Shown: positions 27,341 to 38,063, numbered from the stretch's first letter. The stretch: DNA of 64,000 nucleotides from Gallionella sp. (GCA_028707275.1 JAQTUP010000001.1:620001-684000); one strand, 5' to 3'. A program made the numbers and translations. Notes: generated by a model from the letters alone, not told the origin.

Positions 27341-28030
27341 TCAAAACGAAGGGTCTTCCGCAATTTCTTCGATCACAGGTGCTCGGTCCAGGTGATAGAG
27401 CACGACGATCAGCCCCACCGTGGACGCCAGCATAAAATGCGGGCCGAACAGCCAGAACACCAGCGGCACCGTAAAATAGAAGGCGCGCATGCCTATGCTG
27501 TAGAACTTGCCGGCGCGATTGAGGTGGGCGGCGACATGTGCCGGGCAGATCATCTTGTAGTTGCGCGAGATCGGCACATTCACCAGATACCCGACGTGGT
27601 TGTAGACACGGACGGCCATCGTGAAACTGAAAAAGGCCGAAAACAAGTCGAGCAACAAAAACAGCAGCTTGACCAGCCACAGCTCCGAATGCCGGGATCC
27701 GATATTGAGCGCATGCCAGGTGCTCTCCAGCTTGTCCCCCTGCCCGCTCAACGACAGCACGCCGATGATGAACAGCACCGCCGTCGATGCCAGAAAAGTG
27801 GCGGCCATCGTAGAGTTGCGCAAGGTCTGCACGGCCAAAACTTCCTTGCCCTCATTGCGCATGATGTTCTCCACCCACGCCGTGCGCGCCAGACGGTTCA
27901 CCGCCTGCACCGTGTATGTGGGATGCTTGCGGGTCTGATACGCCAGATAACGATGATAGGCGTACAGCAGCAATGCGCTCAACGCAAAGCTGCCCAAATC
28001 AACCCCAAAACCCTCGAACCATCCCATCAT
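27341..28030 (-). CDS. DUF599 family membrane protein
   Basis: The 229-residue product has about four hydrophobic segments and matches the DUF599 style (VQTLRNSTMAATFLASTAV and SRNYKMICPAHVAAHL). No function is assigned to the family. GAGG precedes ATGATG at 28030. It ends 30 bp from a MITE-like copy and is followed upstream by alaS on the same strand. Confidence 0.75.
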   Translation of the reverse strand: MMGWFEGFGVDLGSFALSALLLYAYHRYLAYQTRKHPTYTVQAVNRLARTAWVENIMRNEGKEVLAVQTLRNSTMAATFLASTAVLFIIGVLSLSGQGDKLESTWHALNIGSRHSELWLVKLLFLLLDLFSAFFSFTMAVRVYNHVGYLVNVPISRNYKMICPAHVAAHLNRAGKFYSIGMRAFYFTVPLVFWLFGPHFMLASTVGLIVVLYHLDRAPVIEEIAEDPSF

Positions 28031-28101
28031 TTAACCTCTGTAAATGCTGCGTTCGACCTGCCAAATTGAGCACAGCGCGATCATGCCCGGGGCGGCAAGC
28101 C

Positions 28102-30723
28102 CTACAAGCGAGCCCTCACCCAGTCGGTGACGGAGGCCAGCGCCGCTGCCAGATGCTCGGGTTGTGTGCCGCCGGCCTGAGCCATGTCAGGACGGCCTCC
28201 GCCCTTGCCGCCGACTTGCTGCGCGACCATATTGACCAGTTCGCCCGCCTTGACGCGCGCCGTCGCGTCCGCCGTCACGCCCGCGATCAGGCTGACCTTG
28301 CCGTCAGTCACTGACGCCAACACAATCGCGGCCGATTTAAGCTTGTCTTTCAACTTGTCCAGCGTCTCGCGCAAAATGGCCGCATCCGCGCCCGCCATGA
28401 TGGCCGCCAGCACTTTCACGCCGCCGATATCCGCAGCCTGCCCCGCCAGCTCGTCGCCTTGTGCTGACGCTAATTTTGACTTGAGCGTTGCCAGTTCCTT
28501 TTCCAGCGATTTGACATGATCGAGTATCTGAACGACGCGATAAGCGGCCTCCTGAGGTTGCGCCTTGACCAGATCGGCCACCTGGCGCAGTTGCCTTTCT
28601 TGAACTTGGATCAGGTCCAGCGCACCCTCACCTGTCACGCCCTCGATGCGCCGCACACCTGCGGCCACACCGCTCTCCGAGACGATCTTGAACAGGCCGA
28701 TGTCGCCGGTGCGCACAACATGCGTGCCGCCGCACAGCTCGCGCGAGGTGCCAATATCCAGCACGCGCACTTCGTCGCCGTATTTTTCGCCAAACAGCAT
28801 CATCGCACCGGTCTTCTGCGCATCCTCTATGCCCATCACGCGCGATTGGGTCGCGGCATTGGCCAGAATTTCGGCATTCACGATGGACTCGACCCGGAGT
28901 ATCTCGGCGTCCGACATCGGCTGGCTATGCACAAAGTCAAAGCGCGTCTTGTCAGGATCGACTTGAGAACCCTTTTGCTGCACATGCGCGCCCAGCACGC
29001 AGCTCAACGCCTTGTGCATCAGATGCGTGACCGAGTGATTGCGTTCGGTCGCATGCCGCGCGGCTGTGTTCACGCGGGCGTCCACGCCGTTGCCCACCGT
29101 CAGACGGCCTGTCGTCACCGTCCCGTGATGACCAAAAACGGCCGCCTGTATCTTCAGCGTGTCCTCCACCGAGAAAATGCCGTGCACCGAGCGCAGCTCG
29201 CCGCTGTCGCCCACCTGTCCGCCGGATTCGGCATAAAACGGGGTGTCATCGAGCACCACCACGCCGCTCTCGCCCTCAAAGAGCTCATTGACCGATACGC
29301 CGTCCTTGTACAAAGCCAGCACATTGCCCTTGTGTTCCAGCGTATCGTAGCCGTGGAACGCGGTCACAGGGCCTTCGTATTCAAGATTTGCCGCCATCTT
29401 GAATTTGCCCGCCGCGCGCGCCTGTTGCTTTTGCTGCGCCATGGCCGCATCGAACGCGGCAACATCGACGGTCACGCCGTGTTCGCGGCATACATCGGCG
29501 GTCAGATCGAGCGGAAAGCCGAAGGTGTCGTGCAGTTTGAAGGCGGTTTCGCCGTTAAATACGGTGTTACCCGCCTGATCCATCGCAAGCAGATCAGTTT
29601 CAAGGATCGCCATGCCATTCTCGATGGTCGCAAAGAAACGCTCTTCCTCAAGTTTGAGGATGCCCTTGACGCGTACTTGCGCCTCGGCCAGTTCCGGGTA
29701 GGCCGCCCCCATCTGTTCGACCAGATCGGGCACAATCTTGTAGAAGAACGCGTCTCTGGCGCCCAGCTTGTAGCCGTGACGGATAGCGCGGCGGATGATG
29801 CGGCGCAGCACGTAGCCGCGTCCCTCGTTGCCGGGAATCACGCCATCCGAGATCAAAAACGAGCAGGCGCGGACATGATCGGCCAGCACCTTGAGGGACG
29901 GTGAATCCAGATCCTCGCAGCGGGTCTCGCGAGAGGCCGCCTTAATCAGCGCCTGAAACAGGTCGATCTCGTAGTTGGCGTGCACGTGTTGCAAGACTGC
30001 GGAAATACGCTCCAGCCCCATGCCGGTATCGACCGAGGGCTTGGGCAGAGGATGCATCACCCCCTTCTCGTCGCGATTGAACTGCATGAACACGTTGTTC
30101 CAGATTTCGATGAACCGGTCGCCGTCTTCCTCTGGCGTGCCGGGCAAGCCGCCCGCAATATGTTCGCCGTGATCGTAAAAGATTTCGGTGCAAGGCCCGC
30201 AAGGCCCGGTATCGCCCATCATCCAGAAATTGTCCGACGCGTAGCGCGCGCCCTTGTTGTCGCCGATGCGGATCACGCGTTCGGGCGCGAGTCCCATCTC
30301 TTTTGTCCAGATGTCATAGGCTTCGTCGTCCTCGGCATACACCGTGACATAAAGCCGCTCTTTTGGAAGTTTGAACACGCAGGTCAGCAACTCCCACGCG
30401 TAATTGATCGCGTCGCGCTTGAAGTAATCGCCGAAGCTGAAGTTGCCCAGCATCTCGAAGAAGGTGTGATGACGCGCGGTATAACCGACGTTTTCCAGGT
30501 CATTGTGCTTGCCGCCGGCTCTCACGCATTTTTGCGACGAGGCGGCACGAGTATAGGGGCGCTTGTCAAAGCCCAGAAAAACATCCTTGAACTGGTTCAT
30601 TCCGGCATTGGTGAACAACAGCGTCGGGTCTTCATGGGGCACCAGCGAACTGGATGCGATGATCGTGTGGCCTTTGGAGGCGAAGTAATCCAGGAATTTC
30701 TGGCGGATTTCACTGCTTTTCAT
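28102..30723 (-). CDS. alaS: Alanyl-tRNA synthetase
   Basis: The 873-residue product charges tRNA-Ala. It has the class II catalytic core ([34 protein letters not shown]), the editing-domain HxxxH in [12 protein letters not shown] and CGGTHV, and the C-terminal DHHA1 region ending [18 protein letters not shown] at 30723 ([10 protein letters not shown]) gives the standard length; earlier in-frame starts run into upstream sequence. Confidence 0.97.
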   Translation of the reverse strand: MKSSEIRQKFLDYFASKGHTIIASSSLVPHEDPTLLFTNAGMNQFKDVFLGFDKRPYTRAASSQKCVRAGGKHNDLENVGYTARHHTFFEMLGNFSFGDYFKRDAINYAWELLTCVFKLPKERLYVTVYAEDDEAYDIWTKEMGLAPERVIRIGDNKGARYASDNFWMMGDTGPCGPCTEIFYDHGEHIAGGLPGTPEEDGDRFIEIWNNVFMQFNRDEKGVMHPLPKPSVDTGMGLERISAVLQHVHANYEIDLFQALIKAASRETRCEDLDSPSLKVLADHVRACSFLISDGVIPGNEGRGYVLRRIIRRAIRHGYKLGARDAFFYKIVPDLVEQMGAAYPELAEAQVRVKGILKLEEERFFATIENGMAILETDLLAMDQAGNTVFNGETAFKLHDTFGFPLDLTADVCREHGVTVDVAAFDAAMAQQKQQARAAGKFKMAANLEYEGPVTAFHGYDTLEHKGNVLALYKDGVSVNELFEGESGVVVLDDTPFYAESGGQVGDSGELRSVHGIFSVEDTLKIQAAVFGHHGTVTTGRLTVGNGVDARVNTAARHATERNHSVTHLMHKALSCVLGAHVQQKGSQVDPDKTRFDFVHSQPMSDAEILRVESIVNAEILANAATQSRVMGIEDAQKTGAMMLFGEKYGDEVRVLDIGTSRELCGGTHVVRTGDIGLFKIVSESGVAAGVRRIEGVTGEGALDLIQVQERQLRQVADLVKAQPQEAAYRVVQILDHVKSLEKELATLKSKLASAQGDELAGQAADIGGVKVLAAIMAGADAAILRETLDKLKDKLKSAAIVLASVTDGKVSLIAGVTADATARVKAGELVNMVAQQVGGKGGGRPDMAQAGGTQPEHLAAALASVTDWVRARL

Positions 30724-30929
30724 GTTTGGCATCCATTGCAAATATCGTTGATACAGGCGGCTCTCGAAGCATATTCTGGGCACACCGGACAAGGTGCGCA
30801 TCATACCATCGGGCACCCTTTTCGAGCCACAGTGAAAGTAAAGGTTTGCGGTTGAATGGATAGGCTGCGCGACCTGGCGCAGGGCGAGCAGAATATCCAG
30901 CCGCTCACCTTCCGGATTATTGGCATGAG

Positions 30930-31604
30930 CTACTTGCGAGCCTTCAAGCGAGCACGCCAATAATTTGGCCGTTTTCTTTGATGAGCCACCGCGACAATCA
31001 CGATGGCATCAGCTTCAACAGCGTAAAAAAGATTGTATGCAAAGTGACGCAGCACCTTCTTGCGTATGCCCACTCGCATCACCTGCGCAGCGAACGGAAA
31101 TTCGACTATTTCGGCTACCGCTTTATGCACCGCAGCGATAAACGCCAAACCCACGCCTGCGGCTTCACTTTCGTAACTGATGTTACGCAGTAACATCAGT
31201 CGTGCATCAAAATCAACTTCGCCGGGGGCAGCCCGGCTGCTGGTTACTTTCTTTTGCGTTGCCAAAAGAAAGTAACCCAAGAAAAGGCAACCCCGGTGCG
31301 CCATCCCGTCGGCCTGCCAGTGGCAGGCAGGCGGGATTCCCTCGACAGTCAGCAAACAACGGGGCTGCGGAACTCGCACGATCCGCTACGCGTCCACGTG
31401 CTCAAACAGTCCTCGCCGACCCCCACCGTTGTTTGCTGGCTGTCTTCGGCGGCGCACAGGGGCTTTACGCTGGAAGTCCTAAGGTTATCCCTCAAACAAC
31501 TTATTTAACCCTTGTTTTTGAAGCTTGTGCGTAACATCAGTTTCGTAATAACGGGCAGCCTCGCGAAACTCCTCATCTGCTGCGGGTAAAAACTCAAATG
31601 TCAT
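30930..31604 (-). pseudogene. ParE/RelE-type toxin gene split by a MITE-like insertion
   Basis: The first 19 codons (31604-31548) start with ATG overlapping the antitoxin stop and encode MTFEFLPAADEEFREAARY. The rest (31175-30930) encodes AAGVGLAFIAAVHKAVAEI and [18 protein letters not shown], typical of ParE-family toxins. Removing 372 bp (the element plus one 6-bp target copy) restores a 100-codon gene in perfect frame with YYESEAAG at the join. The toxin is therefore very likely inactive, leaving the antitoxin behind. Confidence 0.85.
31176..31541 (+). mobile_element. MITE-like element, copy 2, inserted in a toxin gene
   Basis: The 366-bp element has perfect 13-bp terminal inverted repeats (ACTGATGTTACGC at 31176-31188, GCGTAACATCAGT at 31529-31541) and the 6-bp direct flank TTCGTA at 31170-31175 and 31542-31547. 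The left end is also a 25-bp palindrome. A hairpin at 31242-31277 has a perfect 15-bp stem. No transposase is encoded, so it would depend on one elsewhere. The open frames inside it look incidental. Confidence 0.85.
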
Positions 31605-31831
31605 GACAACTCGGCAACGGCGCGGCGAAACACCTCATCCCCCGGAATGCCCTGCACTCGCCCGGCGCGATAATCATCGAGCCGGGACTCAGCCTCAGCT
31701 AGCCATAATCGCTCTAACTCCGAAGGTGTAGGCTCATCCAAACTCAACAATAACTTACCTGCCAACAGCGCCCTGTCCTCAATATTCAACTGCATCGTCG
31801 CCTGGGCTATTTCTTTGATATTTGCGTGCAT
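31601..31831 (-). CDS. Addiction-module antitoxin
   Basis: The 76-residue product has the form of the short antitoxins paired with ParE/RelE toxins (IKEIAQATMQLNIEDRALLA, SELERLWLAEAESRLDDY). AAGGAGC lies upstream of the ATG at 31831; an earlier ATG at 31858 is less likely. Its stop overlaps the toxin ATG, a classical toxin-antitoxin layout. The toxin gene is disrupted, so this antitoxin may now be free of its partner. Confidence 0.85.
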   Translation of the reverse strand: MHANIKEIAQATMQLNIEDRALLAGKLLLSLDEPTPSELERLWLAEAESRLDDYRAGRVQGIPGDEVFRRAVAELS

Positions 31832-31926
31832 GATTGCTCCTTGATTAAACAGCTGCAAGATGGATTCATTCTAGCATGACGCTGCGCGCCAGATTCAACG
31901 CCTGCGGGCAATGGCGATATCCGGGA

Positions 31927-32490
31927 TCAGCGCGCGACCCTCTTGTCCGCCCATGCCGTCAGCCTGACCAGTTCGGGAGGCGCCGACAGGATCAAATCAA
32001 GCGAAATTTCCACCTCGTCGGCCAACGAGAGGCCGCGTTTGCTCAGACTTTCCCGGGGATAGCACAGCACCTCGATCACATCCCCCAGCCACGCTTCAAT
32101 TTGCAGCAACACATGCAGGTACACCCCGGCCAGCATATCGCGCGCGCCCACATGCTCGCCTGACACCTTCAACTCCCGCACGAAACGATAGCCCGACAAC
32201 AAGCGGCCCAGTTCCCGCTCAAAATGGCGAACCATGTCGATGATTTCAACGTCCTCCGCCGCCGCACATTGCACCACGGCGCCCATCGTATCGTTGACAA
32301 GATGCTCGATATTTCCGGTGAAGCCGTAAAACGGCTCCAGCAGCCGACCGATGCGCGCGGGAAAATCAAGCGGTTCGACCACCGGCACGACACGCAGCTC
32401 CAGCGCGCGGCACAACTCCTGCCTGACAGGCATGATGTAATCGAGAAAAACTTGAAGATGACGCGGCAAACTTGCAGATTCGTCGTTCAT
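31927..32490 (-). CDS. Hypothetical protein upstream of the toxin-antitoxin pair
   Basis: The 187-residue product is largely helical, without a membrane segment, and I do not recognise it. Stretches such as FYGFTGNIEHLVNDTMGAVV and LKVSGEHVGARDMLAGVYLH look like a real, conserved protein. GGAGAG precedes ATG at 32490; longer starts overlap recX. It follows recX on the same strand with a 73-bp gap, so it may share its transcript. Confidence 0.65.
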   Translation of the reverse strand: MNDESASLPRHLQVFLDYIMPVRQELCRALELRVVPVVEPLDFPARIGRLLEPFYGFTGNIEHLVNDTMGAVVQCAAAEDVEIIDMVRHFERELGRLLSGYRFVRELKVSGEHVGARDMLAGVYLHVLLQIEAWLGDVIEVLCYPRESLSKRGLSLADEVEISLDLILSAPPELVRLTAWADKRVAR

Positions 32491-32563
32491 CCACTCTCTC
32501 CAAAGCCAGCATATAACGACCTTCACTGATGACCACATCGCCTTTAACCGGCGACTGAAAAAA

Positions 32564-33022
32564 CTATCCGTCATCCTCCGCAAAGAGCAGCAGATCAGCA
32601 ACCACCTCAAACCCGAAGCCGCGCGACTGCATGAAGCGCAGCTGGCGCGCCTTTGAAGGCTGCGGCAGTGCGCCGAATTTCTTTTGCCAGACGCCGCGCG
32701 CAACCTCCGCCTCGCCCTCTTGCAACGACGGCAAAAGCTGCGCTATCAGCTCTTCCGAGACGCCCTTTAGCCGCAACTCGTGGACGATACGCCCGACGCC
32801 AAAGCGGGAACGCTTCGCATGCAACAACTGGCGCGCTGCGCGCTCATCGGACAAGTAGCCGGATGTCGTCAAATCATCCAGCAAGGCGTCCAGACTGACT
32901 TGCTCAGACTCGCTCTCGTTTTGAACACAGGGGCGCAACTTCGCCTCCAGCTCGGTACGCGTATATTCGCGACGCGCCAGATAACGCAGCGCCCGCGTAC
33001 GCAAATCGGCATTTTTTTTCAC
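32564..33022 (-). CDS. recX: RecA regulator RecX
   Basis: The 152-residue product binds RecA filaments and limits their activity. The repeated three-helix pattern (RALRYLARREYTRTELEAKL, YLSDERAARQLLHAK, FGVGRIVHELRLKGV) is that of RecX. It starts at a GTG at 33022, six bases after the recA stop, in the normal recA-recX operon. Confidence 0.93.
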   Translation of the reverse strand: MKKNADLRTRALRYLARREYTRTELEAKLRPCVQNESESEQVSLDALLDDLTTSGYLSDERAARQLLHAKRSRFGVGRIVHELRLKGVSEELIAQLLPSLQEGEAEVARGVWQKKFGALPQPSKARQLRFMQSRGFGFEVVADLLLFAEDDG

Positions 33023-33028
33023 ACAGGC

Positions 33029-34030
33029 TCAGACGACAGGCGCCACCCCGGCAATGACACGCACCTTGTTTTCAATTTCGCGCGCTACATCCGGACGGCT
33101 GCGCAAATATTCGCGCGCATTGTCCTTGCCCTGACCGATTTTTTCTCCCTGGTAGCTGTACCATGAGCCGGTCTTCTCAAGCAGCTTGTAGAGGACGCCC
33201 AGGTCGATAATTTCTCCCTCGCGCGAGATGCCTTCTCCGTACAGAATATCGAACAAAGCCTCGCGAAAAGGAGGGGCAACCTTATTCTTCACCACCTTGA
33301 CGCGAGTCTCGTTGCCGATCACTTCGTCGCCCTTCTTGATGGCGCCGATGCGGCGAATATCCAGTCGAACCGAGGCGTAAAACTTCAGCGCATTTCCGCC
33401 GGTCGTCGTTTCCGGATTACCGTACATGACGCCTATCTTCATGCGCAGCTGGTTGATAAAGACCACCAGCGTGTTGGAACGATTGATATTCGCGGTCAGT
33501 TTACGCAGCGCTTGCGACATCAGGCGGGCGTGCAACCCCATTTGCGCGTCGCCCATCTCGCCTTCTATCTCGGCCCTGGGCGTTAAGGCTGCGACCGAGT
33601 CGATCACCACGATGTCGACGGAGGCCGAACGCACCAGCATGTCGGTAATTTCCAGCGCCTGTTCTCCGTTATCCGGCTGCGAGATGAGCAACTCCTCGAC
33701 TTTGACCCCCAGTTTCTGCGCGTACTGGGGATCGAGCGCGTGTTCTGCGTCGATGAAGGCGGCAGTACCGCCCAGTTTCTGCATTTGGGCGATGACCTGA
33801 AGCGCCAGCGTCGTCTTGCCCGATGATTCGGGGCCGAAAATTTCGACCACCCGGCCGCGAGGCAGTCCGCCCACACCCAGCGCAATATCCAGCCCCAGCG
33901 ATCCTGTGGATACGACATCGATGTCGCGCGCCACCTCATTTTCACCGAGGCGCATGATAGAACCCTTGCCAAACTGTTTCTCGATCTGACTTAGCGCTGC
34001 CGCAAGTGCACGGCTTTTATTCTCATCCAT
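33029..34030 (-). CDS. recA: Recombinase RecA
   Basis: The 333-residue product carries out strand exchange and triggers LexA self-cleavage. It has the Walker [14 protein letters not shown], Walker [14 protein letters not shown] and DNA loops [27 protein letters not shown] precedes the ATG at 34030; an earlier in-frame ATG at 34051 is less likely. I find no CTGT-N8-ACAG LexA box in the 110 bp upstream, so SOS control, if any, uses a divergent site. Confidence 0.97.
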   Translation of the reverse strand: MDENKSRALAAALSQIEKQFGKGSIMRLGENEVARDIDVVSTGSLGLDIALGVGGLPRGRVVEIFGPESSGKTTLALQVIAQMQKLGGTAAFIDAEHALDPQYAQKLGVKVEELLISQPDNGEQALEITDMLVRSASVDIVVIDSVAALTPRAEIEGEMGDAQMGLHARLMSQALRKLTANINRSNTLVVFINQLRMKIGVMYGNPETTTGGNALKFYASVRLDIRRIGAIKKGDEVIGNETRVKVVKNKVAPPFREALFDILYGEGISREGEIIDLGVLYKLLEKTGSWYSYQGEKIGQGKDNAREYLRSRPDVAREIENKVRVIAGVAPVV

Positions 34031-34140
34031 GATCGTCCCCTTATAGTGCACGGATTACGGCATACCCATTGACTTTCTGAAGTTCGTTCTTTTAATAAAA
34101 ATCACGCAAAGATGCTGGAAACGCTGAGTAATCGCCGTTT

Positions 34141-34638
34141 TCAAACCGTTTCGGTACGTCGATTCAGCAAGTCGATCACGCCTTGCAGCGCGATGCACAC
34201 GGCCTGCTCGCGCACCTGGCGACGATCGCCTGCCAACAGATGACGCTGCGCGCGAGTCTCGCCATTTTTCAAGCCCCAGGCGAACCACAACGTCCCGACA
34301 GGCTTGTCGGGAGTTCCGCCGTCGGGCCCTGCGATACCGCTGACTGACAGCGCCACTTGCGCCGCGCTGCGTGCCAGGGCGCCCGAAACCATCGCGCGCA
34401 CCACCGCTTCTGACACGGCGCCGAATCCTGCGAGCGTCGCTTCACTCACCCCCAGCATCTGCTGTTTGGACAGATTGGAATAAGTGACAAAGCCGCGCTC
34501 GAACCACGCCGAACTGCCCGATATATCGGTCACAGCCTGCGCCACGCCGCCGCCGGTACAGGATTCGGCTGTCGCCAGCATCAGTCCGTGCGCCTTGAGC
34601 AATTCCCCTGCCTGAACAGCCAAAATATCCATCATCAT
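34141..34638 (-). CDS. pncC: CinA C-terminal domain family protein (NMN amidohydrolase type)
   Basis: The 166-residue product corresponds to the CinA amidohydrolase domain alone (LATAESCTGGGVAQAVTDI, SVSGIAGPDGGTPDKPVGT), which deamidates nicotinamide mononucleotide in the pyridine nucleotide cycle. Three ATG codons lie in a row after GGACGG, and 34638 is the first. It sits upstream of recA, a common place for this gene. Confidence 0.9.
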   Translation of the reverse strand: MMMDILAVQAGELLKAHGLMLATAESCTGGGVAQAVTDISGSSAWFERGFVTYSNLSKQQMLGVSEATLAGFGAVSEAVVRAMVSGALARSAAQVALSVSGIAGPDGGTPDKPVGTLWFAWGLKNGETRAQRHLLAGDRRQVREQAVCIALQGVIDLLNRRTETV

Positions 34639-34661
34639 TCCGTCCACAGGGACAACAATCG

Positions 34662-34686
34662 AAAAGGGCGCGATGAATCGCGCCCT
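34662..34686 (-). terminator. Terminator after metZ
   Basis: GGGCGCGA and TCGCGCCC flank a four-base loop, followed by TTTT on the minus strand. It lies between the metZ stop and the cinA-type gene. Confidence 0.75.
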
Positions 34687-34694
34687 GAAGTGTT

Positions 34695-35867
34695 TTAGCT
34701 CAATCCGCGAGCCAGATCGTTCTGGATATCCACGACAGCCTCCAAACCCACGCCTATGCGCAGCAATCCGTCCGAAATGCCTGCCGCCGCGCGCGCCTCG
34801 GCGCTGATGCGCGCATGAGTCGTGCTGGCCGAATGACAGATGGTGGTGCGTGTATCCCCCAGGTTGGCGGTAATGGAGAGCATCCTTGTCGCATCGATCA
34901 CCCGCCATGCAGCGGCCTTGCCGCCCACCACCTCAAACGCCACGATGCCGCCACCGGTCTTTTGCTGGCGCATCGCAAGTTCATGTTGCGGGTGCGAAGG
35001 CAGTCCGGGATAAAAAACCCGCGCCACATTGGGCTGCGCCTCCAGCCATATCGCCAATTCCAGCGCCCCTTTGCTGTGCGCTTCCATACGCAGTTTCAGC
35101 GTTTCCAGGCCTTTCAAAAATATCCAGGCATTGAACGCGCTCATGGTAGGCCCTGCGGTACGCAAAAATCCATACACGCCTTCGAGGTGTCGGCGGCTGC
35201 CCAACACCGCCCCGCCCAGCACCCGCCCCTGCCCGTCGATATATTTGGTGGCCGAATGAATCACGATATCCGCGCCCAGCTCAAGGGGGCGTTGCAAGAT
35301 GGGCGTACAAAAGCAGTTATCCACCGCCAGAAGTGCGCCGCACCCCTTTGCCACCACTGAGATGGCGTGAATATCGGAGATTTCGGTCAGCGGATTGGAG
35401 GGGGTTTCGAGGAAAAACAAACGGGTATTGGGGCGCACCGCCGCGCGCCACTGCTCGACATCGGTAGCGGAAACATAAGTCGTTTCGACACCGAATTTCT
35501 TGATGATATTGTTGAACAGGTTGACCGTCGCGCCAAACAGGCTGCGGGAGGCCACGACATGATCGCCCGCCTTCAGCACACCCATCACGCACGCCAGTAT
35601 GGCAGCCATCCCGGAGGCGGTGGCCACGCACTGCTCGGCGCCTTCCAAAGCCGCCAGACGCTCTTCGAACATCGTCACGGTAGGATTGGTGAAGCGCGCG
35701 TAAATATTGCCCGGCTCCTCACCGATAAAACGCGCGGCGGCTTGCGCGGCGCTGTCGAACACGAAACTAGAGGTCAGAAACATCGCCTCCGAGTGTTCGC
35801 CGAACTGGCTGCGCACCGTACCGCTACGCACTGCCAGCGTTTCAGGTTGATAATTTTCTTCGTTCAT
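34695..35867 (-). CDS. metZ: O-succinylhomoserine sulfhydrylase
   Basis: The 390-residue PLP enzyme makes homocysteine directly from O-succinylhomoserine and sulfide in methionine synthesis. The PLP lysine is Lys208 in HSATKYIDGQGR; YARFTNPTV and ETPSNPL are typical of the Cys/Met metabolism family. MetZ rather than MetB/MetC is chosen from sequence style and the purF-metZ neighbourhood, usual in betaproteobacteria and pseudomonads. Confidence 0.9.
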   Translation of the reverse strand: MNEENYQPETLAVRSGTVRSQFGEHSEAMFLTSSFVFDSAAQAAARFIGEEPGNIYARFTNPTVTMFEERLAALEGAEQCVATASGMAAILACVMGVLKAGDHVVASRSLFGATVNLFNNIIKKFGVETTYVSATDVEQWRAAVRPNTRLFFLETPSNPLTEISDIHAISVVAKGCGALLAVDNCFCTPILQRPLELGADIVIHSATKYIDGQGRVLGGAVLGSRRHLEGVYGFLRTAGPTMSAFNAWIFLKGLETLKLRMEAHSKGALELAIWLEAQPNVARVFYPGLPSHPQHELAMRQQKTGGGIVAFEVVGGKAAAWRVIDATRMLSITANLGDTRTTICHSASTTHARISAEARAAAGISDGLLRIGVGLEAVVDIQNDLARGLS

Positions 35868-35882
35868 TTTTCACTCACAGCA

Positions 35883-35938
35883 GTTTACGGTTTTAGGTTT
35901 ACGGTTTCCTGAATCCTCAATCCTGAATCCTGTTTTTT
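35883..35938. repeat. Heptamer array between metZ and purF
   Basis: Eight units of 7 bp in exact phase include GTTTACG (twice), GTTTTAG, GAATCCT (twice), CAATCCT and a final GTTTTTT that abuts the purF stop codon. Confidence 0.8.
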
Positions 35939-37465
35939 CTACATCGAAGACGCGCTCATCGCAAGTTCGAGCTCCATCTGATCGTCCTCTGCCGCACGAT
36001 TGGCCTTGCCGCCTGCTCGCCCCTGCTCGACCTTGTCCAGATACGCTGCGGTGATATCGCCGGTGATATATTTACCGTCAAAGCAGGATGCCTCGAAATC
36101 GACGATAGCCGGATTTGCCTTGCGCACCGAGGCCTTCAAATCGTCCAGGTCCTGGTAAATCAGCGCGTCCGCACCGATTTCGCGACAGATTTCTTCGTCG
36201 GTGCGGCCCGTTGCGATCAGCTCGGTACGGCTGGGCATATCGATGCCATACACATTCGGGTAACGCACAGGAGGGGCAGCGGACGCAAAATACACCTTCA
36301 GCGCACCCGCATCGCGCGCCATTTGCACGATCTCCCGGCTGGTCGTACCGCGCACGATGGAATCGTCCACCAGCAACACATTCTTGCCCTTGAATTCAAG
36401 GCCTATCGCATTGAGTTTCTGACGAACCGATTTCTTGCGCATCGCCTGCCCCGGCATGATGAAGGTGCGGCCGATATAACGATTCTTGACAAACCCTTCG
36501 CGGAACAGAATATTGAGGCGATTGGCCAGTTGCAGCGCACTGGGTCGGCTAGAATCGGGAATCGGTATCACCACGTCTATTTTGACGTCAGGCCAGATGC
36601 GAGCCAGCTTGTCAGCCAGATATTCGCCCATGAACAGGCGCGACTCGTGCACCGATATGCCGTCCAGGACGGAATCGGGGCGAGAAAAATAGACATATTC
36701 GAAAATGCATGGGCTAAGCTGTGCCCGATTGCTGCATTGACGGCTGTGCAACTTCCCGACGAAGTCGATGAATACCGCCTCTCCAGGGGCGATGTCACGC
36801 AAGAAGGTGAATCCTAAGGTATCGAGCGCCACGCTCTCGGACGCGACCAGGTATTCCGTGCCGGCCTCGGTCTCGTTCACGCCGATGACCAGCGGCCTGA
36901 TGCCATAAATATCGCGAAACGCCAGCAGGCCGTAACCTGCGATGATCGCCACCACCGCGTAAGCGCCACGGCAGCGCTCGTGAACACTGGATACCGCGTC
37001 AAACACCGTCGAAGCATCAAGACGCAGCCCCTTGCATTTGGCCTGCAACTCATGCGCCAACACATTGAGCAACACTTCCGAGTCTGAACTGGTGTTGACG
37101 TGGCGCAGGTCTTCGACGAACAGTTGCTTCTTGAGTTCTTCGGCATTGGTCAGATTGCCGTTGTGCCCCAGCACAATACCGAACGGCGAATTCACATAAA
37201 AAGGCTGCGCCTCATTGTGATCGACCGACGAGCCGGCAGTCGGATAACGGACATGCGCGATGCCCGTATTGCCCTGCAAGGCGCGCATATTGCGAGTGCG
37301 AAACACATCGCGCACCAGGCCGTTTCCCTTATGCAGATGGATGGTATTACCATCCAGCGTCGCAATACCGGCGGCATCCTGACCTCGATGCTGTAAAACT
37401 TGCAAGCCATCATACAACAGCTGATTGGCTGGCGAATACGAGACCACTCCGAGAATGCCACACAT
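35939..37465 (-). CDS. purF: Amidophosphoribosyltransferase
   Basis: The 508-residue product catalyses the first step of purine synthesis, PRPP plus glutamine to phosphoribosylamine. After the initiator Met comes the nucleophilic Cys (MCGILGVV); HRGQDAAGI and the PRPP loop [17 protein letters not shown] are in place. The stop abuts a heptamer array. Confidence 0.97.
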   Translation of the reverse strand: MCGILGVVSYSPANQLLYDGLQVLQHRGQDAAGIATLDGNTIHLHKGNGLVRDVFRTRNMRALQGNTGIAHVRYPTAGSSVDHNEAQPFYVNSPFGIVLGHNGNLTNAEELKKQLFVEDLRHVNTSSDSEVLLNVLAHELQAKCKGLRLDASTVFDAVSSVHERCRGAYAVVAIIAGYGLLAFRDIYGIRPLVIGVNETEAGTEYLVASESVALDTLGFTFLRDIAPGEAVFIDFVGKLHSRQCSNRAQLSPCIFEYVYFSRPDSVLDGISVHESRLFMGEYLADKLARIWPDVKIDVVIPIPDSSRPSALQLANRLNILFREGFVKNRYIGRTFIMPGQAMRKKSVRQKLNAIGLEFKGKNVLLVDDSIVRGTTSREIVQMARDAGALKVYFASAAPPVRYPNVYGIDMPSRTELIATGRTDEEICREIGADALIYQDLDDLKASVRKANPAIVDFEASCFDGKYITGDITAAYLDKVEQGRAGGKANRAAEDDQMELELAMSASSM

Positions 37466-37483
37466 GATTTTTATCCTAAAAAG

Positions 37484-37978
37484 TTAATTGCGATTTCTGT
37501 AATGAATGCGCTGGGCTATATTGTCCGGCAGCACGACTTTGGACAGCAGCGCAACATCTTCTGTTGTCCGGCTCAATTTTGCCTCAAGCCAAAATTCCTG
37601 CTCCGGGATACTTGATGCGCCGGCCAGCCAGGCCAAAACCAGTATGACCAGGATGCCGCGCAATACGCCAAACAGGCCGCCTAAGGAGCTGTCCAGCACG
37701 CCCAGCCCCATTTCCTTGACCAGTCTTGCGAACGCCCAGACCAGCACACCCCATACGACCAGCGCGGCGATAAACACAAGCGCATAAGCTAGGGCTGCGC
37801 GTACCGTTTCCTGAGTGACAGGCAGCATCGGTTCCAAAATCGCGGCAAACTGTCGACTGACCATGAACGCCAGCGGCCAGCCCAGCAACGACAGCACTTC
37901 GTAAACCAGACCGCGCCAGAACCCCAGCAAAACCGATGCAAGCATGATGCCTGTGACGGCATAATCAAATCCCGTCAT
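37484..37978 (-). CDS. cvpA: CvpA family membrane protein
   Basis: The 164-residue product has four membrane segments and the CvpA style (DYAVTGIMLASVLLGFWRGL, LSLLGWPLAFMVSR). CvpA is linked to colicin V production and envelope stress; its chemistry is unknown. ATG at 37978 gives the normal start. It lies directly upstream of purF in the usual order. Confidence 0.9.
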   Translation of the reverse strand: MTGFDYAVTGIMLASVLLGFWRGLVYEVLSLLGWPLAFMVSRQFAAILEPMLPVTQETVRAALAYALVFIAALVVWGVLVWAFARLVKEMGLGVLDSSLGGLFGVLRGILVILVLAWLAGASSIPEQEFWLEAKLSRTTEDVALLSKVVLPDNIAQRIHYRNRN

Positions 37979-38029
37979 CTGACAAATCTCGCGCAGCGAT
38001 TCGTTTGCATGGCTACGCCCCCCTCGCTT

Positions 38030-38063
38030 CGCTCTCCCCACACGTGGGAGAGGATTGAAGCGG
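38030..38063. repeat. Short CTCTCCC-type palindromic repeat
   Basis: CTCTCCC and GGGAGAG form a palindrome around CACACGT. It lies between cvpA and the SPOR gene and resembles the element at 10171-10262. Confidence 0.5.

Noticed and set aside
27185..28069. 294-codon frame opposite the DUF599 gene
   Set aside because: Starts in the MITE-like element and is the antisense of a convincing membrane protein.
28516..29904. 462-codon frame opposite alaS
   Set aside because: It is a shadow of the alaS codon pattern on the other strand and resembles no protein; the same holds for 29980-30855.
31202..31379. N-terminal part of a longer protein fused to the toxin fragment
   Set aside because: The long frame runs from the MITE-like element into the toxin remnant and is explained by the insertion.
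31202..31534. Gene inside the MITE-like element
   Set aside because: Frames in the two copies are not conserved as protein, while the hairpin structure is.
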